From Guadua angustifolia (lineage: Eukaryota > Streptophyta > Magnoliopsida > Poales > Poaceae): a stretch of 64,000 bases of DNA. Shown in pieces: positions 42,172 through 54,701 of this stretch. The DNA lies in NCBI GenBank assembly GCA_036346375.1, contig CM070514.1:16830463-16894462 (forward strand), given 5' to 3'. Below the pieces are notes generated by a model. That model searched no databases and had not been told where the DNA came from. It worked only from the letters and a program-made list of their open reading frames with translations. The first letter of the stretch is position 1. Every line of letters starts with the position of its first letter. The position numbers and the translations under genes were made by a program.

Positions 42172-44612
42172 TAGGGGTGCAATTGGATCGGATTCGGACA
42201 GATATTGCTCTTTTCGTATCCTAAACCATATTTTTTATCGGATTCAGATAGTGTCGGATACTTAATACGCACGGATAATATCGGTTATGGATTCAATCGA
42301 ATACGAGCGGAATCGATACTGATATCGAATAATTTTTATCGGATAACGCGCGAAAACAAATATCGCAAAAAGCACACATATAGTACCGATTAACCAACCG
42401 TATAAGTGCAACATGCAACAAGATTATCGCAATCTAGTAAGTCATTTTATCGGGCAATCCAACAAAGTTGAAAAAGCACGTTCAATTTAAACGGTACACA
42501 AATGAAAAGTTACAAAACATAGAACGGTACATAAATAATATCACGATAACATGACCATAACTTCACGTCTTCATGAAAGAGACAATAAGACAAGTCGATA
42601 ATATTTGGATTACATTACACAGTTAGAAGACTCAACAATGACACAATTTTATACCAGAGTTTAAAGACTGAAGTGGCTAAGCCAAGCTCGTAATATCTCA
42701 TGTAGACAACTAAGTTCATACAAATCTCACTACATCATCATACAAATCATAGTCCTTGCTCTGAGCATGGAAGAGGATGTTCATGAGATTAAGTATCTTC
42801 TCAAGGAATTCCTTGATCTTTGCTGGGATGTTTTTCAGGATCCACTACATCACTCCAGGAGGAACACTAGAGGTCCCTTGACTCTTGAGATTAGTTTATT
42901 TAGCTGAAAGACAGGGTAAGTTAAGTCAGTCCAGATTCACCCAACATAACAAACAAGAAATTTAACAGAACTAAATAAGGTGATTAAGTCTATAAGCTTC
43001 ACATGACACAAATCAAAAGGATTATCAAAGGGCTGCTGCCTAACTTAACAACCAGATTAACACTGTCATCCATGCAAAACCAATATAAAGATCTACATGT
43101 ACAAAAAAGCCATAACCATTTTCTGAATGAAGGGAAAAGCAAGTCACGACAAAGCAGGAAAACTAGGTGATTTTTGCCAATCAGAATGTCAGCCTTAAAA
43201 ATTTCGGTGCACTTTAGAAATAAGCTTTATGCTAATGGCAGATGTATCAGGATCCTCAGCAGCCTCACATAAAGTACATCAAGGACTTTGCATTTCTAAT
43301 TATTTATTTTGTATTACTTCTTTTTTCTCAAGAACAGGAAGAGAAAGTTCTTCAGATCAGAAAATTATTGTAGCTAGCAGATATATCGTGACATATCGTG
43401 TTTTGTAATACATGCAATTACACAATGAGATCTGTTACACAATGTATTGAGGCTTACTGACCTGAATATTGCTAATTTGATATCACATCCTTTCTGTTCT
43501 TATTCATACTGTCCAGTAGACCTAATGCAAGATTATTCAGGTGGCCAAAGAGAGTGCCGATGTCATCATTCTGGACGATAATTTCTCTACAATTGTTACT
43601 GTTGCCAAATGGGGATGCTCTGTTTACATCAACATTCAAAAGTTTGTGCAGTTTCAGCTTACTGTTAATGTTGTGGCGTTGCTAGTTAACTTCTTCTCAG
43701 CTTGCTTTACAGGTATACCTCCTAGCCTTGATGATCCTCTGCTATCTTTAGATTTCCCCGTCTGATTATTTACACTTGCAATTCTAGGAAATGCACCACT
43801 GACAGCTGTTCAACTCCTTTGGGTCAACATGATCATGGACACCCTTGGAGCTCTTGCATTAGCCACCGAACCACCTAATGATGATTTGATGAAGAGAGAG
43901 CCAGTAGGAAGAATGGGGAAATTCATCACAAGTGTAATGTGGAGGAACATTTTGGGGCAGTCTTTCTACCAATTTGTTGTTATGTGGTATCTCCAGACGC
44001 AAGGAAAAACTTGGGCCATCACAGAGCATCAAGAACAAGAAGAACAAGAAGAAAACCTTGGGCCATGTGCTCAAAAAGGCGCTAAGGAGGAGGCGCCGAG
44101 GGCTCGCTGCCGGGCGCCGAGGAGGACCGAGGAGGGGCTCCCGCCATTTCTTGAGGGAGCTCGGGCGACGGGCGAAGGGCGGCAGCAGAGGGCGGCGAGG
44201 GCTCGCTGCTCGGGCGCCGAGGGAGATGGGCTCGGGTGGCGGTGGGAGGCCCGGCGACGGCGAAGGGTGGCGGCCCGGCGGCGGTGGTAGGGTGGCGACT
44301 GGATTTGGATCGCTGGCGGCTGGCGCTGGAGCCTGGAGTGCTGGAGGGGCTAGGGCTAGAAGTGAAGTTAACTCAACTGAGATGTAGTCATATAGAATTA
44401 GAATATGAGATATAACCGATCGGATATCCGATCAATGAAATCCGGATATATCCAAAAATTTTCTCAGAATATACCGATCCGACGGATAGTACTCTCCCGA
44501 ATCCGAAATAAAATATCCGAATCCGAATTCGAAAATTATCCGAAAAAAATATCCGAATCCGATCCGAACCTGTCCGGTCGGTCGGAAAATATCCGATCCG
44601 ATTGCAACCCTA
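42172..44612. mobile_element. inner hAT-type element carrying Ca2+-ATPase exons
   Basis: The ends TAGGGGTGCAATTGGATCGG and ATCCGATTGCAACCCTA are inverted repeats, flanked by a perfect 8-base duplication CCTCCAAG (42164-42171 and 44613-44620). Subterminal CGGATTCGGA/TATCCGAATCCG repeats fill both ends. It is 2441 bp long, has no transposase, and carries host exons in its centre. It is younger than the outer hAT element. Confidence 0.92.
43541..44290 (+). pseudogene. captured exons of an autoinhibited Ca2+-ATPase (ACA, P2B type), fused to a GC-rich tail
   Basis: Exon a (43541-43712) follows a TTATTCAG acceptor and encodes VAKESADVIILDDNFSTIVT then VAKWGCSVYINIQKFVQFQL and a membrane segment, ending ACAG/GTATAC. 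Exon b begins at 43788 (CTAG/GAAATG) in matching phase: GNAPLTAVQLLWVNMIMDTL, GALALATEPPNDD, MWRNILGQSF. This is the M4-M7 region of plant P2B Ca2+ pumps. After residue QGK (about 44008) the match ends, and the same frame runs on through a Glu/Arg/Gly-rich GC-rich sequence to a stop at 44290. Lacking the ATP-binding and phosphorylation domains, it cannot pump; it is a captured, chimeric fragment. Confidence 0.88.
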
Positions 44613-45358
44613 CCTCCAAGGATATATACACATACCACAAATTAACCATGTTCTCTTCGATCGTATGAGATATACACATATCATCTTGCCATAAGTAGTC
44701 TCGCCATTGCCGCAAGAATCGCCGAGCAATTGTTAGTTAGCAATGGGCAACGTGGAGGCGGCCCCATCTCGCCAGAGCTCGGCGACGCTACGGGCATGGT
44801 AGCCGTGTTCGCTTCGTCTAGGCGGTGGTCTACCGATCTGCGCAAGTCGTCGGACGTCTTCTCCACGGCCAGACAGCGAGGACCCTCGGCCGGTGATGCG
44901 AGCATGAGTGTCCGCACATGCCGGCGGCGTTTTCGACGTCCCGTCGGCGTTCGAAGATGGCTGCTCGTCCACGTTCTTTGGCGCACCGGGGTTGCCGAAC
45001 GGGCGGACTAGTTCTAGTGATTTCAGCAAATATGAGTAGTGTGTGTGCGTTCTTAGTTCCGGTTGGTAGCTGGCCTGAAAGGTGTGAAAGCAGTGGGCTA
45101 CTAGGCTGTGGGCTGAGGCTTTTATACTCTCGGGTACTCGAACCCCGGGTACTTGTATCCGTCCGAGATCCTTGGGTATTTGCCGGATAGTGCTCACTCC
45201 AAATCCGACCCAAATCCGACGCTTAGCTATCCGGGTACTATCCGTATCCGACCTGAAAAAAAAATACCCAGATCTCAGATCCAAAAAACGGGTAAAAATA
45301 CTACCCATATCCGATACCCGTCGGGAGTACCTAACCCGCTTTCACCCTTGCTTCGGAC

Positions 45359-47139
45359 GAGGAGACAAGGAGGACAACCGCGAGTGTGAGGACGACGATG
45401 AGATGAGGCGAGGTGCCACCGACCGCCGAGACCCAAGTGCTTGACCGCCCACGAGATAGTCCGAGGGTTCGGGTATAAATATATTTTTTCAATTGTTTGT
45501 CTGTTTTGCTTTATCAGTACCATACTAGCATATAGGCGACCATATTATATATCGTTAAAAATTAAAATACTTGATATGTACGTAAATATTATGGTACATA
45601 TAATATTTTGTCTAGCTAATAATATAGTTGTAAATTTATATTTGTTTGTATATTTGAAATAATGAGGAAATGAACTTTACATAATTATTTCACAAGCAAT
45701 TCAAATAGTAATAAAAGCACAACTCAACCAAAAAGGCTTTGACTAGAGTTTAATCCGAATGAAATTATTGCTGATCCGAATGAGGAGAGCATGTATGTCA
45801 AATGGCCTACATTTTGTTTCTACTGTTTTGTTTTCAAGAAATAGTCGCAATCCAATGTATTTGGGAATGAAGTATTTACAAAGGTTGGGTTCTCTCGTTG
45901 GAATACGGCTTTAGATGATTTCAATAAATATGTTGGTGGTCCAAACAACATTGCAAGGGGTGAGTGTGAAGACTTCAAAAATCAACAGTGAAGTGAGTCT
46001 AGAAAATTTGTACTTACACTAAGGAGGCATAAATTGCATACAAAATTAGTTTAATTGCATCTTTAGAATGTGAAAGATATATCATAACCCAAAGTGCAGC
46101 TTTTCGTAGACATGATGAGTCCTCTAGGATAGAATAGTGAGGCATCACCCTACACCATCTAAAACAATTATCAAACTACTAAATTCAACTGTATTAACAT
46201 TAGACGACAAAACAATAGTGAACTCCCCGTTCATATACCAATAATTCCGCCCTCCAAAATTTTATGAAACACCCTACATCTCATGTTAAATTTTCGGGCA
46301 TGTCCATGATCACTAACATGGCTATTTAAATAGTTTTACATTGTACAAAGGTTGTACTACTTGATTATCTCCTTTTGCCTTTGGATTAATACACTTCCTT
46401 TGGTGTGTCGGCAAAGAGATCATGACAAAGTCTTTACAATGCCCTGTCTAAACTCGGTACTACCCTCTAAGTTTTCACCCCTCAGGCCCTCTCTTAAGCT
46501 ATGTGAATCTACCCGTCCATCTCGAAACCCACAACACCAATTGGATGTACTCAAATTTAGACATTGCAAATTAATCAACTAGGTCTATCTTATACCAGAC
46601 ATGTGGTTGTACGGTTAGGCCAGTTCAATGGCGCACAAGATTAAGTCCTTAAGTTATCTAAGACAAGACATCCATATCCTAAATGTACTAACATCACCCC
46701 ATTTACTGCACGACCACTTGCCCAAAGAAAAACAATCTTGTTTAACCAAGGCCAATGGCACACTCTGCTATGGTACAATAAATTTTACAACAATGACTAC
46801 CGATCATAATTCAATACCTCATTAAATCAAGATTAACATTTATTCACATGTAATATGAATCCCATCGTACAACTAAGCATGTCTAAACATAGCTACAATA
46901 ACCCAATGTTGGTATAAGATCATGTCCAAATAGTAATGTCCCAAGCTAGGGGTAGCAATGGATACATGGCATTCCAATAATCAAGGTGATATAATGTCAA
47001 CTAGGTATATAACTATTCCCAACAAGTAATCATTGATACACAAATAACATGCAATTGTATAAAATAAAGTACTTTGCAAATATAGGTTCAATATGATCAA
47101 AGTTTATGATTCGCTTTACTAATCATCTACTACTGAATC
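45359..47139. other. gene-free AT-rich stretch
   Basis: Low-GC sequence with only short shadow ORFs and no recognised domain, RNA gene or terminal repeats. It separates the hAT elements from the copia pol fragment and may be decayed copia or spacer sequence. Confidence 0.5.
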
Positions 47140-48475
47140 TTGATATTTGAATTCACTCAGGTTGAGGGTCTTGACTTTGAGGAGACCTTTGCCGCTGTAG
47201 CTAGACTAGAGGTGATTAGGATTCTGCTTGCATTTTATGCATTTCAAGGCCTCAAACTCTATCAAATGGATGTTAAGAGTGCATTTCTTAATGGCTTTAT
47301 TGAGAAAGAGGTTTATGTCAAGCAACCTCCAGGATTTAAGAACCCTAAATACCCAAACCATGTCTGCAAGCTTTCCAAAGCCTTGTATGGACTTAAGCAG
47401 GGCTCTAGAGCATGGTATGAGAGGTTTAAGTCCTATCTTCTTAGTTATGGTTTCAAAATGAGTATAGTAGACAAAACTCTATTCATCAGATACCAGGATT
47501 CTCATTTCCTTCTCGTTCAAATTTATGAGCACGATATTATCTTTGGTGGCTCTTCTCATTCTCTTGTGTCTCAGTTTTCTAAGGTGATGAGCACAGAGTT
47601 TGAGATGAGTGTGATGGGCGAGTTGAACTACTTTCTCGGCTTCCAAATCAAGAAGACTTGGGAGGGTACTTTTCTGCACCAAGGTAAGCACACTCGGGAC
47701 CTCCTGAGGTAGTTTGATATGTCTAATGGGAAGTCTGTAATGACTCCTATGGCCACCACTACTATCCTTGAGCCCGATGAGGATGGTGAGCCTGCTGATC
47801 AGAAAGGGTTTTGGAGCATGATTGGCTCTCTCTTGTATCTCACTGCCTCTCGACCAGACATACACTTTGCCGTGTGTATGTGTGCTCGCTTTTAGGCTTC
47901 TTCTCATGTCTGTCATCGCTAGGCGGTGAAGTGCATCTTCAGGTACCTTCGAGCTAGCGTTGATTATGGTATCTGGTACTCTTCTTCCTCTTGTCTATCC
48001 CTTAGAGCCTTTTCCGATCATCGACTTTGTTTGGTCAGAGGATAGGAAGAGCACTTCTGGCACTTGCCAATTTATTGGCACTTTCTTATTTCTTGGTCAT
48101 CTAAGAAGCGATCTGAGTCACACACCTACCACCGAGGCCGATTATGTTGTCAGCAGCCTAGTTGTCAGAGCTGTGTGCTCTAGATAAGATTGACCTTATG
48201 GGACTTTGGGTTAGAGATAGAGTGTTCCACTTTTCTGTGATAACACTTCTGCTATTTGCATTGCCAAGAACCCAGTGCAGCACTCCTAAACCAAGCACAT
48301 TGATGTTAGATATCACTTCCTTAGAAACCATGTGGAGAAAGGAGACATAGTGCTTCAGTTTGTGGACAGTGACCACTAGTTGGCCGATATCTTTACCAAG
48401 CCTTTGGATAGTTTTAGATTTATTGCCTTGAGGAGTGAGCTTGGAGTCGTGTGCCCTTATGACCTTCTGTGAGGG
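47140..48475 (+). pseudogene. Ty1/copia reverse transcriptase-RNase H remnant
   Basis: Typical copia RT phrases are in order: YQMDVKSAFLNGFIEKEVYV, KALYGLKQGSRAWYERF, VMGELNYFLGFQIKK. The catalytic loop at 47515-47545 reads LLVQIYEHDIIFGG, where copia elements have YVDD, so the first of the two Asp is lost. RNase H follows with stops (47710, 47894, 47922 and later), ending LADIFTKPLD near 48400. A GAGGGGGAGC purine run follows at 48471. The 5' two thirds of the element are missing. Confidence 0.85.
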
Positions 48476-50799
48476 GGAGCTGATCTGTATATTATGTATT
48501 ATATTTTATTTTAGTTTTTCCTTTATTTTGTATTGCGTTGGGTGCTTGTGGCTTTTATTCCTTAGAGTTATGAGTTCACATCACTTAGACTTCTATCATG
48601 CTTTTACATGGACATCTCATCTTATGCTTTAGGTTGCTATCATACTTAATTAGCTGTACTTTTTTTTTCTCTAGGTTGAGTTCTCTCACAGTCTTATAAG
48701 TCTAGTAGGTGTTGGCCCCCTAGGTAGATAGAGTCTGTGTGCACTCCTTAATTTGGGATCTAGAGGCGCTTCCCCATGTTAGTCATTGGGGAAGGTGAGA
48801 GCGAGTCTAAGCTATAGTGTTCTCTACTATATTCTCTTTGCTCTATAGCTATCTAGTTTGCGCTTATCTTCTTCTCTCCATTCTATGTTTCTGGTTTTTG
48901 GTTGAGTTACCTTTGGATCCTTCTTTTGGTACCTTTCTTGAGCTTAATCTTGCTAATAACTCAACTTGAACCAGTTTTGTATTTAAAATTGAATCACTTG
49001 TCGAGGGAGAGTTTAAGAAACTATCTCATGTATTGTATATAGACTTAATTTTTCATTTTATGAGCTTTGTCTATTATAGAGATTAAGATCGGTTGGTCGG
49101 GTCTTGGGTTGTACAAAACCCGACCCAATTCAAACCCAAATTGAAAAACCCGACCAACCGAAATACCATATTGGGTAAAATCTATACGAACCCGAACCCC
49201 ATGGTAATGCGAAATCCGACTTGCAAGCGACGGTTTGTGTAATACTGGTGGCAATAGGTTGGGTTGGGTGGGTTTTGCAAAATCTGACCCGACAAGAAAC
49301 CCGAACCTAAAAACCTGAGTCAAATCCGACGGGTACCGAAACCCGACTCAAACCCTTGGTACCAGAACCCGACGGTACCCAATGGGAGTCGAGATTTGGT
49401 ATTCGATGGGTACCAAGGTGAAAATTAAAACCGAACCCGACCTAAACCCATTTCGCAATTCGACCAAGAACCCATGGTAAAAATTAAAACCCGAATCCGA
49501 CCCGATCGGGTGCAAAACCCGCGGGTACCCGAACCCGCGGGTACAATTACCACCCTTAGTCTATTATGCAAATGATCTATGTTTCATTTTATACACCATG
49601 CTATATTATGAAGAAAATTACTTGCTTAGATATGTCTAAATTCATTTATCTTGCTAAGCTTTCAAAATTAAAAAATTAGTATTAAAAGAAAAACTTGATA
49701 AAACATGTTGCATTTACTTGTCAAGTTTCCTCTCTAACGGTATTTGCCATGATTTGTGAAATTTTGGAGCTCTTTAGAGTTCCTACAAAGAACTTGGGTG
49801 AAACTTGGTTGATTCGTACTTGTGTCCTTCACTTGTTTATCAAAATGTTAAAATGCAAGCAAAGCAAAAATTGACTCCTTTTATGCACATTAGACTCAAC
49901 ACACTACATTCACCAAACGGCTTCTCATTGCACTTGAGATGAACTTGGAATGTAATGTGTATGACCAAGATCATTCTCTTAAGAGTTCTTCTTGAGATGA
50001 TCGAACAAGACTTGAGTCAATTGCTTTAAAAATGCAAATATAAAAAAACATATGTGGGTAAAGAATGCAAATAATGTCAAACATTTGCACCCCTCTATGT
50101 CTTTCAAAGATTCAAAGAAAAATTTGCATAAAATAAAATATATATATAAGCTCGAAGGACCTTGTATGAACTTCTAGATTCCCCAAAGTGTTGAGTAGGT
50201 TGAACTCTAGGTTTTCTATTTGATCCTTTAAATGGCTTTGCTTCTAGTTTTGAAACTAATGACAAGTGTTGCTCATGTTCAATCTTGATAAAAATGGCAT
50301 GGTTTCAATTAAATCTTGCTAGCAAAATATTTATTTGCACTTGGATATGCCTTAGCTTAGTTTATTTTTGTTATAACTTATCTTGGTGTCATAACTTGTC
50401 TTTGTTGGTCACAACTTATCTTGGTGTCATAACTTGTCTTTGTTGGCCACTTGGATAATCTTCAAAGCTTCCTTAGGCTGCATTTCTTGCATAAAAACAA
50501 CAAAAAAGGGAAGAAAAGAAAATGCCTTCTTGATGCCTATATTGCCAAAAGGGGGAAGAAATTGTTCAAAAGGCATTATCAAAGGTGAAAAATTGTTGTG
50601 CTTTGTGCGTTTTGATTATTATGATCTTTGTTAATCTTTGCTATCTTTCATAGATTATAAGTATTTCTAGTTGTCAACTTGGTCATGTTCTTGCTTTCCA
50701 TTTCTTTAATCAAATTTGGCTTTGCATTCAAATTGCTTTCTTCTTCCTTCTTCAAAGTTAAAACTTATGCCTTTTTTTGTGTTTGTCAATATACTCATC
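48476..50799. other. copia 3' region between pol and LTR, no gene
   Basis: About 2.3 kb without coding signal. SIRE/Maximus-type copia elements have a long region (env-like ORF or spacer) here; no such ORF is seen. It is interrupted by a hAT-type MITE at 49077-49558. Confidence 0.45.
49077..49558. mobile_element. 482-bp hAT-like MITE rich in CCCGAC repeats
   Basis: Flanked by GTCTATTA on both sides (49069-49076 and 49559-49566; a ninth base T also matches). The right end reads GGTACAATTACCACCCTTA, a hAT-like terminus; the left end TAGAGATTAAGATCGG is a poor inverse of it. The interior is a dense array of ACCCGAACCCGACC / CGGGTACC phrases. The duplication makes the insertion clear even though the terminal inverted repeat is weak. 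Confidence 0.7.
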
Positions 50800-50810
50800 A
50801 AGGGGGAGAT

Positions 50811-52440
50811 TGAAAGACCATGTAGAGGTCTATACTTGTGTGTGATGAGTAATTGACTAAATTTGAACTTGGTTTGATTTGAAATTGGGTTTAATTTGAA
50901 TTGAATTTTTAATTTGAAGCAATTTGAGTGTTGGTTGCTTTCCCCAGTGCTACCAGTATGGGGGCGGTAGCACCGGACCTTTGAGCAAAATTATGATTAA
51001 TGATTTTGGGATAATTATTGAATATCTTTGTGGGCATTGCTATGTGAAAGGTTTTTTCATGTCTTTGATGGTTGCAGGGCAATGCTGCTAGAACATGGTG
51101 AGGCGAAGAATGACCAGGACTAGGCGAGGAGCGTCGGAGATCCAGACGGTCAGGAGATCGCTGAAAGATGATCGGAGATGGAGTCCAGGCAAGTCAAGAA
51201 GACAAGAAAAGGAGGAGATGCTAGCTAGACGTCGCATGGATCAAGGAAGGTCGTTGGATTGCGGCCTAGTTGATAGGTTAGCGGCTCTAGGTAGTATGCT
51301 TTGAAAACCATGCAAGAAAACCCATTATATGTGTGGGTTTTGAGTTATCCCTTGTATAGCTGTATGAGTGGGTTAATCCTAACTCTTGGATGAGTGTTCT
51401 AGGGTTGAGGGACTCATCCAAGGGTGGTAGGTGGCCCAAGAGTAGTATAAATAGAGAGGGAGGGGTAGCCTCCTCCTTTTGAAGGTTGTAGAGGTTTTTA
51501 TGCTCCTTTGCATTTTGCCCACCTTGTTGTGAGGCTTTGTAAACCTCCTCCTTCCAGAAATGCAAATATTTTCATTCATGCTTGAATTTACATTACGCAT
51601 TTACTTTATGTCTTAAATTCAGTATTTAAATTTCTACAATTTACTTTCTCGCAATTTACATTCTTGCAATTTGGATTTGCTTCCCCTCCTTCTAAATACT
51701 ACTGATCTTGGATGTCTTGAGTGTGTTCATATAGTTTTACATGTCTTTTGCACTCTAGGATAGATTAGAGATCAAGTTTTCTATCAAGTTGCATCTCTGT
51801 CCAGAACTTGTTCTTCACGCAACAGTCAGTTTTTTATTTTTAGAAAAAATTAAAAAAATCATTTTAATTGATTCTTATTGGAGAAGGTGTAAGACTCTCA
51901 TTTCCATCTATGAAGAAAGTTTGGAGTCCACTGGTTGCACCGCTTGGGTGCCATGAGGTGAAAACTGAGCCCCAAACTTTCTACTCAAAATTCCTGACAA
52001 TCTGTGATATTTGATTTTTTTCTGATTTTTCTACAAGGATTTTTGTAGTGATCATTGGTGAAGTGCTTCAGGACGCATTTTCTCATAGGAAGAAAAATTT
52101 CTAAATTTTCTAGAGCACCAGAAGTCCACCAACCACCTGCTCCAAGTGAGGACAGTTTCTGAAAATTGTGCTTTTGCTTTTCTAAAAGTGACTTTTGTGA
52201 TTTTGCTCAATCTCCTTTCTAAAAGCAAGAGTTGAATTGATTCCTTTTGTTTAGATACTTGACAAACAATATTGTGACTCAAAAATCCCCACATATTTCA
52301 TGGTTCTCATCCATACAAGTTAGGGGTACACATAGTTGTCAAGTTGTTCAAGTCTTTTACGATTTCTTTTGCGTGATCTTTTCAAGGTCTTAGTTGGAGT
52401 ATTTTGTGGGGAAAATTTTATTTGCGACCATTCACCCTCC
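50811..52440 (+). repeat. 3' LTR of the plus-strand copia element
   Basis: A purine run AAGGGGGAGA at 50800-50809 is followed by TGAAAGACCATG, the likely LTR start. TATAAATAG at 51446-51454 gives a U3 of about 640 bases. Near 52428 CCATTCACCCTCCCTCTG resembles the 3' end of such LTRs. The exact end is not certain, and no target-site duplication could be assigned. Confidence 0.55.
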
Positions 52441-52529
52441 CTCTGTTCGCTACCTCACTTCTTCACCTACAAACTTTTCGAGAGTGCTCATGAGATACTC
52501 ACACTCCTGGAAGAGAGAGACACATGAAG
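52441..52529 (-). pseudogene. SIRE/Maximus-like gag piece, left of the CRM-like insertion
   Basis: On the minus strand the frame reads SLFQECEYLMSTLEKFVGEE, a phrase typical of the gag protein of SIRE-type copia elements. It would continue directly from the gag sequence at 63226-64000 once the CRM-like element and one AGCAG are taken out. Confidence 0.5.
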
Positions 52530-52534
52530 AGCAG

Positions 52535-53463
52535 TGATGAGGACATCACTCCTTCGGATGTGTACAACACGACTTCTCAAGATATGCAAGGACCAATTAC
52601 AAGAGCACGTGCACGACAATTAAACCACGAGGTGAACTCATTCCTCGCTGCTCAAGATTTCTTGGATGGGTTGCTACTAAATTCTTGTGATGTCTTGTTG
52701 CTTAGGAATATGGGAGAAGAATCACAAGCTTACCTAGGTGTCATCCCTCGAAATCCAAGTCTAGTTGGAATCAAAGTCGAGCTCAAGTCGGATTCCAATT
52801 TCGGTTCGAAGTCTCAAGACAACACATCAATAAAACGACCATATCTGGGTCATACGAAGTCCGATTGAGGCGTTCTTGGACTCTAAAGAGAAGCCCATGA
52901 CAAGAGCTTTCCAATGGAAGTGGTTTCACATTCAAACTCTTTCTAGATTGACAGGAATCATCTAAACAATATGACATACAAAAACTGCCAGGTGCTGTGA
53001 CACCTCCATTTGGGCCCAAAGGCCTTGTACGACCTAGGGTTGCACAGACCCCCCTTGGCCCGTGTATTTGCAGTAGGGCTGCGCCCCAAACCCTAGCCGT
53101 CCACCCTCTCACGTATTAAAACCTCGTAGCCATCATTGTTATGTTTTGGGTTTTGCTTAGATTATTCTGCCATCGCAGTTTCACCATTCTTCGATTTGTG
53201 GAACCCCAACTTCGTGTGCTTAATACAATTCGCAATTGAGATTGCTTCTTTTCGTTCTTGCTCGTGTTCTCGATTTGCTTGTAGGAACTAGCCTTCTAGG
53301 CGAGGTTAACCACGTCTTGGCACGGTTGATAACCAACGGAGCTGTGGTGTTGCGATTGTAGGTTTCGTTCGATTCTGATCAGAAGTCCGGATCATTTACG
53401 TCGAGTCCGCCACCAATCGAATTATCGTCTACCTATCGGAAGATCGAGCCCTGTGTCGCATCA
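52535..53463 (+). repeat. 5' LTR of the CRM-like element (929 bp)
   Basis: TGATG…CATCA ends. Its first 330 bases keep an open frame (DEDITPSDVYNTTSQDMQGP, ITRARARQLN and onward to a TGA at 52866), the counterpart of the pol C-terminus encoded in the 3' LTR. The rest contains a pyrimidine-rich stretch and ATTAAAACCTCGTAGCCATC, near which transcription probably starts. Confidence 0.9.
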
Positions 53464-53465
53464 AG

Positions 53466-53477
53466 TAGTATTAGAGC
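53466..53477 (+). other. degenerate primer-binding site
   Basis: TAGTATTAGAGC begins two bases after the 5' LTR. It differs from the initiator tRNA-Met primer site TGGTATCAGAGC at two positions. The following leader (53478-54701) holds no gene. Confidence 0.7.
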
Positions 53478-54701
53478 TTCGGTTGCCTGATAGGTATTTC
53501 CTGTATCCCCACTTTGTTTTGCCATCATCTTAGAGTCCAGAAAAATTGCCCCACAAAAAAATTCGTCATCAATTCCACTGTCCTACAACCCATTGTGCCT
53601 TGCAATTTTCATTTCAGTTTTGCTTTGTTGAATTTGTGTCCAGTGTTAACGTCTTGTTGCTGGTTAGAGGTCATGATCCTAGTTTCTAGTTATCCCTTTC
53701 CGTTGCCCTAGTTCTTATCTTGCACCATTTGCTCCCCACCACCGCCAACCCTAGAACCGAATTGAGTTCTACTCAGTTTGTCCTTGCATTGCTCGCATTA
53801 TATTTTCGTTCAGAAGCCCTAGATAGGTCCCGAGCCACCTTGTATCAATTTCCCTGCATGCTGGCCACCCTTTTTTACCCACAAACCTATTCCTATCCTA
53901 GCCCTAACCGGAAGAAAGAAGTGAAGTCGCGAGCAATTCCAGATTGTGTGGTGTTCACTAAAACTGGCATAACTTTTGCATACGAACTCCGATTGAGACG
54001 CATTTCTTTTTATTTCAAGAGGACGACGATAAAGATCTGAAAATTCCACATGTCTTTAGACCTGTGCAATTTTTGACCCTCAAAATTGGTCTCTAAGACT
54101 GAGTTCTGGAGCCTGGAAGTTTCCTATGTCGTTTTTGCTGATTTTTCGCCATCTGCTTAACTGTCTCCCACGCCCCATAATGTGAGATTTTTATTTATCT
54201 TTGAGTTAAAAGAAAGGAAAACAAAAGGCAAGTGCAAAAAAAAGAGAAGAGACACACTAAAAAATCAGAAGAGAAAAAAAAGAAACAAAAAGAGGGAAAC
54301 AGAAGCAAAAAATCAGAATTGCTTGCAACCTTTGAGTCCTTTATGCTTTGATATATCCCTTACTAGGTTGAACTAGTTTCAGGAACACGCTTAGGCCAGC
54401 AACTGTGACAAGTACGTTGGATATTTATTCAGCTTTGCTATCTGATTTTGATTATTGCTAACCTTTGCTACTATATTTGCCTACCGAGCTCTACAATCTT
54501 CTGATCAATACAGGTTCAACCTTGCAATCGCTCCACTCACACTAATTTGGTATCACGAACCAGCCACCGGTTGTACTCCCTGTAGCTTTGGTAAGAACCT
54601 TGCAAGAGTGTAGTAAGACACTTGAGAGAGAGTCCACCTGCCAGAACCCAGTAGTTAATAGGGGTAATACTTTTGTGTTATCTTCTGTTTTATTACTAAC
54701 A

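Larger units (their letters stand above)
41479..45350. mobile_element. outer hAT-type element
   Basis: The left end TAGGGGTGAAAACGGACCGG and the right end …CGCTTTCACCCTTG are inverted repeats of hAT type. Subterminal repeats such as CGGATACCGGGTATTTACG on the left and TATCCGATACCCGTCGGGAG on the right also mirror each other. Flanks CTTCTAGA and CTTCGGAC share only the first four bases, so the 8-base duplication is decayed or the ends are off by a few bases. It contains a second hAT element and no recognised transposase. A 191-codon minus-strand frame at 44733-45308 has no domain I recognise. Confidence 0.65.

Noticed and set aside
44733..45308. 191-codon minus-strand ORF
   Set aside because: It covers hAT subterminal repeats (ATCCGACCC-type) at one end and shows no recognisable domain; open on both strands.
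45359..47139. Possible gene in the AT-rich spacer
   Set aside because: Only short frames without splice-bounded conservation; no domain recognised on either strand.
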